NCBI RefSeq assembly: GCF_004359965.1 | Contig: NZ_SMRQ01000004.1 | Span: 23,376 to 87,375, forward strand | DNA length: 64,000 nt | From: Cognatilysobacter segetis | GTDB taxonomy: Bacteria > Pseudomonadota > Gammaproteobacteria > Xanthomonadales > Xanthomonadaceae | Direction of reading: 5' to 3' | In this document: one piece after another, positions 39,707 to 55,264 of the stretch | Layout of the letters: every line of letters starts with the position of its first letter | Numbering within the stretch: the stretch's first letter is position 1 | Notes under the pieces: model-generated | The model's input: only the letters and a program-made list of their open reading frames with translations | Database searches by the model: none | Told to the model about the DNA's origin: nothing | Position numbers and translations under genes: made by a program

Positions 39707-40032
39707 ACGCGGTCGCCGTTCCGGTCGCACCGGAAGAAATCCACGATTGCGCGCATTGCGACGCCGTCTGCTGCCGGCTCACCGTCGTGCTGTTGCCCGG
39801 CGACGACATTCCCGAGCGCTTCACCGACGTGACCGAGAACGGCCTGCCGGTGATGGCGCGCGACGAGGACGGCTGGTGCGTCGCGATCGACAGCAGCCGC
39901 ATGTGCTGCTCGATCTACGAGACGCGGCCGCAGATCTGCCGCCGGTTCACGATGGGCGGCCCGTACTGCCAGGCCGTGCGCGAGGACTACCGCCGTTTCT
40001 ATCCCCGCGAAATTCCCCTGACACTCGCCTGA
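39703..40032 (+). CDS. YkgJ-family cysteine cluster protein
   Basis: A 109-residue protein with the CxxCxxxCC cluster (DCAHCDAVCC, about 15-24), then MCCSIYETRPQICRRF and a further Cys in GPYCQA. These are ligands for a zinc or iron-sulfur centre in the CxxCxxCC family. It is translationally coupled to the upstream methyltransferase and followed nine bases later by a 64-residue gene. The function of the family is unresolved. Confidence 0.9.
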   Translation: MNAVAVPVAPEEIHDCAHCDAVCCRLTVVLLPGDDIPERFTDVTENGLPVMARDEDGWCVAIDSSRMCCSIYETRPQICRRFTMGGPYCQAVREDYRRFYPREIPLTLA

Positions 40033-40041
40033 GGAGGCCCC

Positions 40042-40236
40042 ATGAGCAAGTCCACGATGCGTTTTCCCTCGGGCGGCTCGCCCGGCCGTCGTCCGGAATC
40101 GTCGCGCGAACTGACCAGCGAGCGCATCGCGCACGACATGGACGCGTTCGCCGCGGCTGGTGGCAAGGTCGAAGTGCTCGGCACGACGGTCACACTCAAG
40201 CGTCTGGCCGACCCGGCGGCGCCGGCGAAGGGCTGA
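40042..40236 (+). CDS. Small hypothetical protein, 64 residues
   Basis: A 64-residue basic protein, MSKSTMRFPSGGSPGRRPES at the start and KVEVLGTTVTLKRLADPA near the end. It has a good GAGG Shine-Dalgarno before the ATG and sits nine bases after the YkgJ-like gene, so it is probably translated as the third gene of that operon. No domain recognised. Confidence 0.65.
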   Translation: MSKSTMRFPSGGSPGRRPESSRELTSERIAHDMDAFAAAGGKVEVLGTTVTLKRLADPAAPAKG

Positions 40237-40269
40237 GCCGCAATCCGGGGCCGTCCACGGCCCCGGCGA

Positions 40270-40701
40270 TCACATCGCCGCGCTGCTGGTCGCGAGCGCG
40301 CCGCGGAAGCCGGGGTCCAGCGAATCGCGCACGTCGCGTTCGACGAGCGCCAGCACGGTTTCCACGCCGTCCGGCGTGCCCAGGAGATCGCGCGGGCTGG
40401 CGCCCAGTTCCGCATGCGGGGTGTTGAGGAAGCGCTGCACGCGCTCGGCCGCCCCGAACACGTCGCCGAGCGCGCGATGCAGGCGCACCAGCCGCAACGC
40501 ACGCTGGCCTTCCGGCGAGTCGGGGTCGAGCGTCGCTTGGTTGCCGAGCAGCTGGTCGATGAGCTCCGCGTCCGTCGACAGGATGAACTGCAACAGCTGC
40601 CCGTCCAGCTCGAGCGTGCGACTGGCGCGCAACGTGCCGTAGGTCAGAGCGTGCGACGACGTGAAGCCGTCGAGCACGTGCAGTTCGGTGCGGTTCCCCA
40701 T
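40270..40701 (-). CDS. MbcA/ParS/Xre-type toxin-binding domain protein, orphan
   Basis: A 143-residue protein. Residues about 73-130 (LHRALGDVFGAAERVQRFLN, then ELGASPRDLLGTPDGVETVL) match the C-terminal toxin-binding domain (DUF2384) of Xre/MbcA/ParS antitoxins, including the NTP-x5-SPRDLL pattern. The N-terminal part (about 1-60) is not an obvious helix-turn-helix. No RES-domain toxin gene or other small partner adjoins it. It is flanked by a 64-residue plus-strand gene and, divergently, an aldo/keto reductase. It may be a solitary antitoxin relic or serve another protein-binding role. Confidence 0.7.
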   Translation of the reverse strand: MGNRTELHVLDGFTSSHALTYGTLRASRTLELDGQLLQFILSTDAELIDQLLGNQATLDPDSPEGQRALRLVRLHRALGDVFGAAERVQRFLNTPHAELGASPRDLLGTPDGVETVLALVERDVRDSLDPGFRGALATSSAAM

Positions 40702-40900
40702 GGCGGAAGGCTGATCAGCGCCGGATGAGGATCGCGTAAAGGAGGCGCCTGCGCGCAGCGCGTCGTCATCGTTCGTTCATGCTCGTGGAAGCTCAGGCAC
40801 GCCGGCCGCACGCGGGCGCCGGACGCGGTGCTCGCCGCGCGCTCCTGACGCGGTCCGACACGGCGTCGGCTAGCGTAGGCGTCCCGCCTGGAGGACCGCC

Positions 40901-41896
<996 letters not shown>

Positions 41897-41963
41897 TGGT
41901 GCGGCGGGGCCGCGCCTGCATGGCACGGCGGCGAGGCCGGCGTGTCCGCGGGCCGGGCACGCG

Positions 41964-44900
41964 TCAATGGAAATCGCGCGAGCTCGTGGCCAGCGGCCCG
42001 AGCAGCGCGTCGAGGTTCTCGAGCCGTTTCGCGATGACGTGCTGCACGCCGTCCTGCGATTCGACGTGGCCGTGGATCACCAGCAGCCGCGTCTCCAGCA
42101 GCACGCGGCGGTACTGCTCGGCGACCTGCCGCCAGACCACGGCGTTCACCAGCCCGTCCTCGTCTTCCAGCGTCAGGAACGTCACGCCGCTCGCGGTCTG
42201 CGGACGCTGCCGCAGCGTGACCAGCCCCGCGAACATGACGCGCCGCCCGTTCGGCAATGCCTTGAGGTCGCGCGAGCGCACGCAGCGGCGCTTGGACAGC
42301 GCGCTGCGAAGCAAGGCGAGCGGATGCCGGCCGAGCGTGAGGCCGAGCGTGTCGTAGTCGGTGCGTACGTCGTCCTCCACGCTCGGCAGCGGCAGCGCGA
42401 CCGGCGCCTCGGGCGTCGCCGCCTCGAACAGCGGACGCTGCGCCTCCACGCCGGCGACGGCCCAGCGCGCCTTGTGGCGATGGCCGAGCAGGCTCTTGAG
42501 CGCACCCGCGTCGGCGAGCAGGCCGCGTTCGCGGCGGTCGAGCGAGGCGCGCAGGCAGAGGTCGGTGGCATCGGTGAAGGCCGCCTGCCCGCGCGCGGCC
42601 TCGATGCGCCGCGCGCACGGTTCGGACAACCCGTCGACCATGCGCAGGCCGAGCCGCAGCGCGGGCTGCGTCGACAGGTCGGCCGGATCGCCGCGGAATT
42701 CCAGCGAGCAGTCCCAGTCGCTGTAGCGGATGTCGACCGGGCGCATCTCGATGCCGTGGCGGCGCGCGTCCTGCACGATCTGGCTCGGCGAGTAGAAGCC
42801 CATCGGCTGCGAATTGAGCAGCGCGGCGGCGAACGCGGCGGGCTCGTGGCACTTGAGCCAGCAGCTCATGTAGGTAATCAGCGCGAAGCTCGCCGCATGC
42901 GATTCGGGGAAGCCGTAGCTGCCGAAGCCCTTGATCTGCTCGAACACGCGCTCGGCGAAGTCGGCGGCGTAGCCGTTCTTCAGCATGCCCTCGACGATGC
43001 GCTGGCGGTGGTGCTCCATGCCGCCGTGGCGCTTCCACGCGGCCATCGAGCGGCGCAGCTGGTCGGCCTCGCCGGGCGTGTAGCCGGCGGCGACGATCGC
43101 GAGCTGCATCACCTGCTCCTGGAACAGCGGCACGCCGAGCGTGCGCTCGAACACCGCGCGCAGCGCTTCGGACGGATACGTCACCGCCTCTTCCGAATTC
43201 CGACGCCGCAGGTAGGGATGCACCATGTCGCCCTGGATCGGGCCGGGCCGCACGATCGCGACCTGGATCACCAGGTCGTAGAAGGTTTTGGGCTTCAGTC
43301 GCGGCAGCATCGCCATCTGCGCGCGCGACTCGATCTGGAACACGCCGAGCGTGTCCGCAGGCTGGATCATCGCGTAGGTCTTCGGGCATTCGGGCGGGAT
43401 GTCGGCCACCGTCATGTCGCGACGCCCGCTCTTCCGCAGCAGCTCCACGGTCTTGCGCACGCAGGTGAGCATGCCGAGCGCGAGGCAGTCGACCTTCAGC
43501 AGGCCCATCTCGTCGAGGTCGTCCTTGTCCCACTGGATGATCGTGCGGCCATCCATCGCCGCGTTCTCCACCGGCACCAGCGTCGACAGTGGACGCTCGG
43601 AGATCACGAAGCCGCCGGGATGCTGCGACAGGTGGCGCGGCATGCCCATCAGCTGCTGGGTGAGCACGATCAGGCGCTGCATCACCGGCGAATCGGGATC
43701 GAAGCCGCGCTCGCGCAGGTACTCGGGCATCGGCGCGGACGCGCTCCAGCGGTCCATCGTGCGCGCGAGCTCGTCGATCTGGTCGGACGGCAGCCCGAGC
43801 GCCTTGGCCACGTCGCGCACCGCGCTGCGGCCGCGATACTGGATGGCGACCGCGGTGAGCGCGGCGCGGTCGCGGCCGTACCGGTCGAAGATGTACTGCA
43901 GCACGTCCTCGCGCCGCTCGTGCTCGAAGTCGACGTCGATGTCCGGCGGCTCGTTGCGCTCGCGCGAGACGAAGCGCTCGAACAGCATCTGGATCTGCCC
44001 GGGCCGCAACTCGGTGATGCCGAGCACGTAGCAGACCGCGGAATTCGCCGCCGAACCGCGCCCCTGGCAGAGAATGTCGCGCGAGCGCGCGAAGCGGACG
44101 ATGTCGTGCACGGTGAGGAAGTACGACTCGTACTTCAGGTCGCCGATGATCGCGAGCTCCTTCTCGATCAGCTCGCGCGTGGCGCGGGCGTTGGCGGGCG
44201 TGTCGTAGGGATTGGCCGGGCGCGCGGTTTCGCCGTGGAGCGGCGGGGCGTCCGGCGCGCATCGAACCGGCCCGCGATCCACGGAGGCGTCGATGCGATA
44301 GGCCGGTGGCACCTCGCGCACGACCGTCGACGCAGGTATCGATGCACGCATCTGCGGATTCCGCGCCGGCGCGGTGCGCAGCGCGTCGTCGTCGTTGGCC
44401 GCCCGATGCGCATCGAGGCGGGCGACTCCCGGCAAGGGGACGTAAGCGTCCGGCAATGCGGGGCGCCCGGCAGGCGCGGCATCGTCGACAGCATCCGTGA
44501 TCGGCACTGCGCATGACGGCGCGGACGCCTGCGCCGCGCTGCACGGAAACCGCCAGCGGAAGCCGTCCTCCACCAGCGCGCGCAGGCGCGTCGCCGGCGT
44601 GTCGCCGTCGGGCACGAGCTCGCGTGGATAGCGGTAGTCGAGCGCGTCGAGGCTGAAACGGCAGCGATCGGCGATGCGCACCGATTCCTCCATCAGCGCC
44701 GCCGGGTACAGCGAGGCCAGCGCCTGCCGCGTGCGCAGGTGCCGTTCACCGTTGGGAAACAGCGCGTAGCCGGCGTCGGCGAGCGGCGTGCGCAGGCGGA
44801 TCGCGGTCATGGTGTCCTGCAGGGCGCGGCGGCGGCGCACGTGCATGTGCACGTCGCCGGCGGCGACGGCGGGCATGCCGAGCCGGCTCGCGGTCACCAG

Positions 44901-45401
44901 CAACTGCTGCAGGCGCGCGGCATCGTCGGGCCCACGATGCAGCTCGACCGCGAGCCAGGCGCGCTGCGGGAAGCGCGCCTGCAGCCAGCGCGCCTGCGCC
45001 TCGTCGGGCTGCGCACCCGGCAGCCACAGCGCGAGCAGGCCGTCGAGCGGGCGGTCGAAATCCTCCGCAAGCGCGCGGTACGTGCCCTTCTTCGCGCGGC
45101 GACGCGCGCGGGTGACCAGGTCGCACAGCGCCTCGTAGCCCGGCGCGCTTTCCACCAGCAGCACGCAGCGCGGGCCGTCCTCCAGCCGGAACTCGCTGCC
45201 GACGATCAGCGGCACGTCCGATTCCTTCGCCGCCTGGTACGCACGCACGATGCCGGCCAGCGAGCATTCGTCGGTGATCGCGAGCGCGCGATAGCCCTGC
45301 TGCCGCGCGCGCGCGAACAGCTCCTTCGCGGTCGACGCGCCGCGCTGGAAGCTGAAGCACGACAGGCAGTGCAGCTCGGCATAGGCGGGCATGCGGTTCA
45401 T
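41964..45401 (-). CDS. dnaE2: Error-prone DNA polymerase III alpha subunit DnaE2 (ImuC)
   Basis: A 1145-residue C-family polymerase. It opens with [17 protein letters not shown], the DnaE2 form of the PHP domain (about 6-285). Palm aspartates lie in [16 protein letters not shown] and [16 protein letters not shown]. Helix-hairpin-helix and OB regions complete the C-terminus. It carries out translesion synthesis with ImuA and ImuB under SOS control. It is last in the imuA-imuB-dnaE2 operon, ten bases after imuB. Residues about 287-404 are an Ala/Pro/Asp/Arg-rich stretch that typical DnaE2 proteins lack, which makes this protein longer than the usual 1020-1090 residues. Confidence 0.95.
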   Translation of the reverse strand: MNRMPAYAELHCLSCFSFQRGASTAKELFARARQQGYRALAITDECSLAGIVRAYQAAKESDVPLIVGSEFRLEDGPRCVLLVESAPGYEALCDLVTRARRRAKKGTYRALAEDFDRPLDGLLALWLPGAQPDEAQARWLQARFPQRAWLAVELHRGPDDAARLQQLLVTASRLGMPAVAAGDVHMHVRRRRALQDTMTAIRLRTPLADAGYALFPNGERHLRTRQALASLYPAALMEESVRIADRCRFSLDALDYRYPRELVPDGDTPATRLRALVEDGFRWRFPCSAAQASAPSCAVPITDAVDDAAPAGRPALPDAYVPLPGVARLDAHRAANDDDALRTAPARNPQMRASIPASTVVREVPPAYRIDASVDRGPVRCAPDAPPLHGETARPANPYDTPANARATRELIEKELAIIGDLKYESYFLTVHDIVRFARSRDILCQGRGSAANSAVCYVLGITELRPGQIQMLFERFVSRERNEPPDIDVDFEHERREDVLQYIFDRYGRDRAALTAVAIQYRGRSAVRDVAKALGLPSDQIDELARTMDRWSASAPMPEYLRERGFDPDSPVMQRLIVLTQQLMGMPRHLSQHPGGFVISERPLSTLVPVENAAMDGRTIIQWDKDDLDEMGLLKVDCLALGMLTCVRKTVELLRKSGRRDMTVADIPPECPKTYAMIQPADTLGVFQIESRAQMAMLPRLKPKTFYDLVIQVAIVRPGPIQGDMVHPYLRRRNSEEAVTYPSEALRAVFERTLGVPLFQEQVMQLAIVAAGYTPGEADQLRRSMAAWKRHGGMEHHRQRIVEGMLKNGYAADFAERVFEQIKGFGSYGFPESHAASFALITYMSCWLKCHEPAAFAAALLNSQPMGFYSPSQIVQDARRHGIEMRPVDIRYSDWDCSLEFRGDPADLSTQPALRLGLRMVDGLSEPCARRIEAARGQAAFTDATDLCLRASLDRRERGLLADAGALKSLLGHRHKARWAVAGVEAQRPLFEAATPEAPVALPLPSVEDDVRTDYDTLGLTLGRHPLALLRSALSKRRCVRSRDLKALPNGRRVMFAGLVTLRQRPQTASGVTFLTLEDEDGLVNAVVWRQVAEQYRRVLLETRLLVIHGHVESQDGVQHVIAKRLENLDALLGPLATSSRDFH

Positions 45402-45411
45402 GGCGCGCCCC

Positions 45412-46845
45412 TCATCCGAACCATCCGTGCACCATCAGCCGGTCGGGCATCGGCGAGGCCGGCACGTCGTCGTCGACCGCGCAGAACGCCCAGACGCGCT
45501 GCCCGCGCGCGGTCTCGACGAGGTAGTAGTCGCGCCGCACGTCGTCGGCATCCCACCAGCCGCTCTCGATGCGCTCGGGGCCGGCGAGGATGCGCACGCA
45601 GCGGTCCTGCAGCGGCACCGGCCGCGGCAGCAGCCAGCCGGGGCGCGGCACGTTCGGCACGTGGGACGGCACCGCGTGGGCGACGGGCCCGGCGATCGCG
45701 TGCTCGGGGCGATGGTCGCCGCGCCAGCCGAGCCCGCCGACCGCGTCGTCGCCGAGGCGCGCACGCAGGCGCTCGCGCAGCTGCGGCCAGGCGACGGCCT
45801 GCTGCGGGCGCGTCTCGAACAGGTCGCGCGCGGCCGGCACGAACGGCGGCAGCGACTGCGCGACCAGCCGCATTGCGCGCGCCGGCGCCGGCATGCGCGC
45901 GGTCTCCACGCGGCCGCGCGCGAGCTCGAACAGCAGCGCGGCATCGCGCTCGGGGGTGAGCAGGCCGACGACGATCTCCGTCGCCGCGCAACGCTCGTGC
46001 TCGAGCACCAGCGAGAAGCGCTGCACGCCGCCGTCGCGGCAGCACAGGAAGGCGGCGAGGTCGGCGGTGAGCCGGCGCAGCGGGAACAGCAGCGCGGTGC
46101 TGGACTCGACGTCGTACTCGAATTCGATGCGCGCCTCGAACCCGTCCGGCGGCCGGTAGGCCTGCAGCGGCGCGGGATCGTGGCCGCAGAGCCGGTCGAG
46201 GTGCGCGACCAGCGACGGCGGGAAGCGTCGCACCAGGCTCTCGCGCGGCAGGCCGATCACCTGCCGCAGCGTGCGCAGGCCCATGCGCACGAAAGCGTCG
46301 ACGATGTCGCGCGGCAGGCCGGCACGCTCGATCGGCAGTTGCCCGAGTGCGACGTGCAATGCATGCGTGTCGATCGCCAGCCCGTCGTGCACGTTGGCCA
46401 GCACGCGTGCGGCATGCGGGTTCGGCGCGGCGGTGATGCGATGGCGGAAGCCGAGCGCCTGCAGGTCGTCGCGCAGACGCCGCTCCAGCTGCGGCCATTC
46501 GCCGAACAGGCGCCGGCTCTGCGCGACTTCCAGCACCACCGCATGCGGCAGGTCCAGGCTCACCTGCGAGCTGTAGCGGTACGCCCAGGCGGCAAGGAAT
46601 TCGCGCAGGCGCTCAATGTCGCGCGGATCGAACGGCGCGGTGCGGTACGGCACGCCGAGCGCCTGCGCGGCGGCCATCGTCATGCCCGGGCGCAGGCCGG
46701 CCTCGCGCGCGGCGGCGTTCACCGCGAACAGCGTGCGTCGCTGCACCGGCCCGTGCACCAGCGCGAGCGGCGAGACCGGGTCGTCGAGACGCCGGAGCAG
46801 GCCGTCCAGCGCGAGCTGCGGCAGGAAGATGCAGGCCCAGCGCAT
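45412..46845 (-). CDS. imuB: Y-family polymerase-like protein ImuB
   Basis: A 477-residue ImuB. It has a Y-family polymerase fold, but the N-terminus [20 protein letters not shown] lacks the catalytic acidic residues of DinB/UmuC, as is normal for ImuB. The rest shows a fingers/thumb region and a C-terminal segment ([15 protein letters not shown]). It acts as the clamp-binding hub that recruits DnaE2 in SOS mutagenesis. It starts 144 bases after the imuA stop, a larger gap than expected for coupled genes, and dnaE2 follows ten bases downstream. Confidence 0.94.
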   Translation of the reverse strand: MRWACIFLPQLALDGLLRRLDDPVSPLALVHGPVQRRTLFAVNAAAREAGLRPGMTMAAAQALGVPYRTAPFDPRDIERLREFLAAWAYRYSSQVSLDLPHAVVLEVAQSRRLFGEWPQLERRLRDDLQALGFRHRITAAPNPHAARVLANVHDGLAIDTHALHVALGQLPIERAGLPRDIVDAFVRMGLRTLRQVIGLPRESLVRRFPPSLVAHLDRLCGHDPAPLQAYRPPDGFEARIEFEYDVESSTALLFPLRRLTADLAAFLCCRDGGVQRFSLVLEHERCAATEIVVGLLTPERDAALLFELARGRVETARMPAPARAMRLVAQSLPPFVPAARDLFETRPQQAVAWPQLRERLRARLGDDAVGGLGWRGDHRPEHAIAGPVAHAVPSHVPNVPRPGWLLPRPVPLQDRCVRILAGPERIESGWWDADDVRRDYYLVETARGQRVWAFCAVDDDVPASPMPDRLMVHGWFG

Positions 46846-46989
46846 GGCTCAGGCCTTCGTGCGTGTCTTGAAGCGATGCGCGCGCGAGGTGCGGATGGCG
46901 CGCGCCACCCTCCCCCGATGCAGGCCGGGCGGGCGGATTCCGCTGCAAGACGCGATCGCGGGACGTCGAGCGTCACGAATGCCCATCGC

Positions 46990-47616
46990 TCAGCCCGCCT
47001 CCGCCGGAAACGGCACCGGCCGGGCCGGCGGATTGGCGCCGCGGCACTTGAGCACCCGCAACTGCCGCGGCGGGCCGGGCTCGATGGCGATGCGCAGCGG
47101 CGCCGGCGACGGATTGCCCAACGCGCGCGACGGCCGGATCGCGAAACCGGAGCAACTGCCCGCCTCGGCCGCCACCTGCAGCCGCCGCAGCGCGCGGTCG
47201 TTGGCGAGCTGCGGCCAGCACAGCACCGCGCCGCAGGCACCCGAGCGCATGCACTGCTCGGCGGCCCACAAGGCTTCCTTCGGATCGCCGCGGATGATGT
47301 GCAGCCGTTCGAGCTTGACGCCCGCCGCATGCCAGGCCGGCGCATACGGCAGGTAGGGCGGCTCCACCAGCACCACCTGCGCACCGTCGACGCTGACTCT
47401 GGCCAGCAGCGGCCACAGCAGCTCGAGCTCGCCCACGCCGTCGCAGGGCACCAGCACCTCGTTGAGGCCGGCGGCGATCCAGCCCTGCCCGGGCAAGGCC
47501 GCATCCAGCGCCGCGAAGCCGGTCGCGACGCCGTCGCGCGCGGGCGACAGCGGCGCGCGGCCGCGCCAGATGGGGCGGTCGCGCATCAGGGCGTCGAGCG
47601 CATGCACCTCGCCCAT
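46990..47616 (-). CDS. imuA: SOS mutagenesis protein ImuA
   Basis: A 208-residue RecA-like-fold accessory protein. GVATGFAALDAALPGQGWIAAGLNEVL (about 29-55) and ELLWPLLAR are typical of ImuA, and the P-loop is degenerate. It works with ImuB and DnaE2 in damage-induced mutagenesis. The ATG at 47616 overlaps by one base the stop codon of an 17-residue upstream open frame. The SOS box lies about 55 bases upstream. No lexA2 gene precedes it, in contrast to some related cassettes. Confidence 0.93.
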   Translation of the reverse strand: MGEVHALDALMRDRPIWRGRAPLSPARDGVATGFAALDAALPGQGWIAAGLNEVLVPCDGVGELELLWPLLARVSVDGAQVVLVEPPYLPYAPAWHAAGVKLERLHIIRGDPKEALWAAEQCMRSGACGAVLCWPQLANDRALRRLQVAAEAGSCSGFAIRPSRALGNPSPAPLRIAIEPGPPRQLRVLKCRGANPPARPVPFPAEAG

Positions 47617-47669
47617 CAGGCCGTCTCCGGTCGATCGGGCGGAACAGGGGCAGGCGCTGAAGAGTTCAT
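47616..47669 (-). CDS. Possible 17-residue leader peptide of the imu operon
   Basis: ATG at 47669 opens MNSSAPAPVPPDRPETA and stops at a TGA that overlaps the imuA ATG (TGATG). It begins only four bases after the LexA palindrome, so it would be near the 5' end of the transcript. Translation of imuA could be coupled to it. It may also be a non-translated chance frame. Confidence 0.35.
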   Translation of the reverse strand: MNSSAPAPVPPDRPETA

Positions 47670-47672
47670 GCT

Positions 47673-47690
47673 GTTAGTAATATTACTAAC
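47673..47690 (-). promoter_or_regulatory. LexA (SOS) box and -10 of the imu operon
   Basis: GTTAGTAATATTACTAAC is a perfect 18-base palindrome of the Xanthomonas LexA type (TTAG-N8-CTAA), unlike the E. coli CTGT-N8-ACAG box. It contains TAATAT, a plausible -10 on the minus strand (plus 47680-47685), so bound LexA would cover the promoter. Damage-induced cleavage of LexA should release the imuA-imuB-dnaE2 operon. Confidence 0.93.
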
Positions 47691-47875
47691 GCACCTCCAC
47701 CCAGCGTGATGCCGCCGGTCGTCTCACCACCGCTGGGGATGCACGTCGCGCAGCGGTCGGAGACAGACTGCGACCGCGCCTTCGCGCCGGCTGAGACCGC
47801 GTCACAACGCGCCGATCCGCGCACCGGCCGCCCCGTCGGCGCACGATGTCCGGCGTCACCGACCGGAGTTCCGCC

Positions 47876-48268
47876 GTGCGTCCCTTCGACGTGCAACGCA
47901 TCGACCATGTCGTCCTGCGCGTCGCCTTCTACCGCGACGTGCTCGGCTGCACCGTCGCCCGCGAGCGCCCCGACCTCGGCCTCGTGCACCTGCGCACGGG
48001 CGCGTCGATGATCGACCTGGTCGACGTGGCAGGTCGGCTCGGCACGCGCGGCGGCGGCGCCGCGGGCGAAACCGCACGCAATGTCGACCACATCGCGCTG
48101 CGCATCGAGCCCTTCGACGACGCCGCGATCCGCGCGCATCTCGCGGCGCACGGCGTCGACGTCCCCCAAGCGACATCGAACAACTTCGGCGCCGAAGGCG
48201 ACGGGCCGTCGCTCTATCTGCGCGATCCCGACGGCAATACGATCGAACTCAAGGGCCCGGCGACCTAG
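47876..48268 (+). CDS. VOC (glyoxalase/bleomycin-resistance fold) family protein
   Basis: A 130-residue single VOC protein. It keeps RIDHVVLRV, FYRDVLGCTV, VDHIALRI and the C-terminal SLYLRDPDGNTIEL, with metal-ligand positions His and Glu of the fold. The first strand runs directly into the helix (VLRVAFYRDVLG), whereas relatives have about seven more residues between them. The GTG at 47876 has GGAG seven bases upstream and is preferred over an ATG ten codons earlier. The substrate is unknown. It is divergent from the imu operon. Confidence 0.85.
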   Translation: MRPFDVQRIDHVVLRVAFYRDVLGCTVARERPDLGLVHLRTGASMIDLVDVAGRLGTRGGGAAGETARNVDHIALRIEPFDDAAIRAHLAAHGVDVPQATSNNFGAEGDGPSLYLRDPDGNTIELKGPAT

Positions 48269-48401
48269 ATCGTCCCGCTGCGCCGCACACCGCCGGTGGG
48301 ATGGCGGCATCGCGCACGCGCCCATGGATGCGCCGATCGATCGCATCGATGCATCGACGACCCTGCCTCGCGCCGTTGCCCGAGGCCGCTCCACGAAAAC
48401 G

Positions 48402-48427
48402 AAAACGCCGGCACGAGGCCGGCGTTT
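48402..48427 (-). terminator. Rho-independent terminator of the atp operon
   Basis: Reading the minus strand, a stem formed by AACGCCGGC and GCCGGCGTT (loop CTCGT) is followed by TTCGTTTTCG. It lies 25 bases after the atpC stop codon. Confidence 0.88.
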
Positions 48428-48451
48428 CGCGGAGGTGCTTGCGATCGAGCC

Positions 48452-48877
48452 TCAGTGCTTGAGGTTCTTGCGCAGTCGCTCGAGCGCGGAGAGCTGCGCC
48501 AGCGACATCGCCAGCTGCGCCTGCGCTTCCTCCAGGCTCATCTTCGGATCCTTGTGCGACAGCACGCGCTCGGCCTCTTCCTTCGCCGCGCGCACCGCCG
48601 CCTCGTCGATGTCCTCGGCGCGGATCGCGGTGTCGGCGAGCACCGTCACCACGCTGGGCTGCACCTCGAGGATGCCGCCGGAGATCGCGAAGTCCAGGTG
48701 CTGGCCGCCCGGCAGGGTCACCACGACCTTGCCCGGCTTCAGGCGCGTGATCAGCGGCGCGTGCTTCGGCGCGATGCCGAGCTCGCCGAGTTCGCCGGTC
48801 GCGACGACCAGCTCGGCGTCGCCGCTGTAGATCTCCTGCTCGGCGCTGACGATGTCGCAACGGATGGTGGATGCCAT
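48452..48877 (-). CDS. atpC: ATP synthase F1 subunit epsilon
   Basis: A 141-residue epsilon subunit: N-terminal beta-sandwich (about 1-88, [39 protein letters not shown]) and C-terminal helical hairpin (about 90-140, [20 protein letters not shown]). It forms part of the central stalk and inhibits ATP hydrolysis. Last gene of the atp operon, with a terminator right after it. Confidence 0.98.
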   Translation of the reverse strand: MASTIRCDIVSAEQEIYSGDAELVVATGELGELGIAPKHAPLITRLKPGKVVVTLPGGQHLDFAISGGILEVQPSVVTVLADTAIRAEDIDEAAVRAAKEEAERVLSHKDPKMSLEEAQAQLAMSLAQLSALERLRKNLKH

Positions 48878-48943
48878 GTCTTTCTCGCTTGATTCGAAGG
48901 GCGTCGGCGCCGGCTCACACCGGCGCCGTGCAGATCAGGCCGA

Positions 48944-51299
<2,356 letters not shown>

Positions 51300-51366
51300 C
51301 TCTCGCTCGCTTGTCGTCTGCTAACCGGATCGGGCGCGATTCACCGCGCCCGGATGACGGCTGGGC

Positions 51367-52914
<1,548 letters not shown>

Positions 52915-52966
52915 GGGAGTTTCCCTGGTTCCGACGCGGGCGCCGGGAGTAGATGAATTCGTGGGC

Positions 52967-53494
52967 TTAGGCCGCGAGCGCGGACTGCAGTCGCGCGAGC
53001 TTGCCCTTGACCGTGCCGTCGATGACGACGTCGCCGGCGTCGATCAGCGCGCCGCCGATCAGCGACGCGTCGACCGCCGTCTCCAGCTCCACGTCGCGGC
53101 CGAAGCGGCGCTTGAGGCCGTCGCGGATGGCGACGAGCTCGGCATCGCTCAGCGGCGTGGCCGAGGTCACGCGCGCCTTGACCACGCGCTCGGCGTCGGC
53201 GCGCAGCTGCTCGAACAGCCCGGCGATCTCGGGCAGCAGCTCGAGGCGACGGTTGTCGGCCAGCATCTCGACGAAGCGGCCGAACGAGGCATCCGCCGTG
53301 TCGCCGGCGAGCAGCGCCGAGGCCTTCGCCGCGGTGAGCTGCGGGTGCTTCAGCACCGCCTGCGCCTGCGGATCGGCGGCGACGCGCGCGGCGAAGCCCA
53401 GCGCGTCCGACCACGCCTTGATGCGGCCTTCGTCCCGCGCGGCGTTGAACGCGGCGCGGGCGTAGGGACGTGCGAGGGTGAGGGCCTGGCTCAT
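52967..53494 (-). CDS. atpH: ATP synthase F1 subunit delta
   Basis: A 175-residue delta subunit (OSCP) linking F1 to the peripheral stalk. [19 protein letters not shown] begins the N-terminal helical bundle, and [15 protein letters not shown] and [20 protein letters not shown] are C-terminal family marks. The ATG at 53494 is chosen because the frame upstream overlaps atpF and lacks similarity. The gap to atpF is 13 bases. Confidence 0.98.
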   Translation of the reverse strand: MSQALTLARPYARAAFNAARDEGRIKAWSDALGFAARVAADPQAQAVLKHPQLTAAKASALLAGDTADASFGRFVEMLADNRRLELLPEIAGLFEQLRADAERVVKARVTSATPLSDAELVAIRDGLKRRFGRDVELETAVDASLIGGALIDAGDVVIDGTVKGKLARLQSALAA

Positions 53495-53507
53495 CGATGG
53501 ATCCCGG

Positions 53508-53978
53508 TCAGAGCTGCGCGGCGAGTTCGTCGAGCAGCACGCGGTGCGCGTTCGGGTCGATCTCGCGGCGCAGCACCTTTTCGGCACCGGCGACGGCGAG
53601 CGACGCGACCTGCGCGCGGAGTTCCTCGCGGGCCCGGTTGCTGGCGGCCGCGATCTCGGCCTGCGCGGCATCCTTCTGGCGATTGGCCGCGGCCACCGCT
53701 TCGGACTGCGCCTGCTCGAGGATCTGGTTCGCGCGCTGGTGCGCCTGCTCGATGATCTCGTTGGCCTTCGCACGCGCGTCGCGCACGACGGAATCCGCGC
53801 TCGACTGCGCCTGCTCGAGGGCCTTCTGGCTGTTGTCGGCAGCGGCGAGGCCTTCAGCGATCTTGCGCTGACGCTCCTCGATGGCCGCGTTCAGCGGCGG
53901 CCAGATGAACTTCATGGTGACCCAGATCAGCACCGCGAAGGTGAGCATCTGGCCAAAGAAGGTCATGTTGATATTCAT
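53508..53978 (-). CDS. atpF: ATP synthase F0 subunit b
   Basis: A 156-residue b subunit. One N-terminal membrane helix (about 5-27, [20 protein letters not shown]) leads into the long right-handed coiled coil (about 28-150) that forms the peripheral stalk. A single b gene is present, as in other gammaproteobacteria. Normal length. Confidence 0.98.
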   Translation of the reverse strand: MNINMTFFGQMLTFAVLIWVTMKFIWPPLNAAIEERQRKIAEGLAAADNSQKALEQAQSSADSVVRDARAKANEIIEQAHQRANQILEQAQSEAVAAANRQKDAAQAEIAAASNRAREELRAQVASLAVAGAEKVLRREIDPNAHRVLLDELAAQL

Positions 53979-54064
53979 GACAGCTCCGGTGATCGCGGGT
54001 CGGGCCGGAAGGCCCGGTCAGCCGCCCGCGGTTGCGGGCGGCCTTGCAACGGATGACGCAGCGA

Positions 54065-54364
<300 letters not shown>

Positions 54365-54421
54365 TTAAGTGAAGTTTGAAGGGTGGAACGAAAGGGGTGG
54401 AGCGGTACCGCGACAGCGGAA

Positions 54422-55264
<843 letters not shown>

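Noticed and set aside
46613..46948. A 111-residue minus-strand frame in the imuA-imuB gap
   Set aside because: It runs into imuB in another frame, has no ribosome site and no recognisable sequence.
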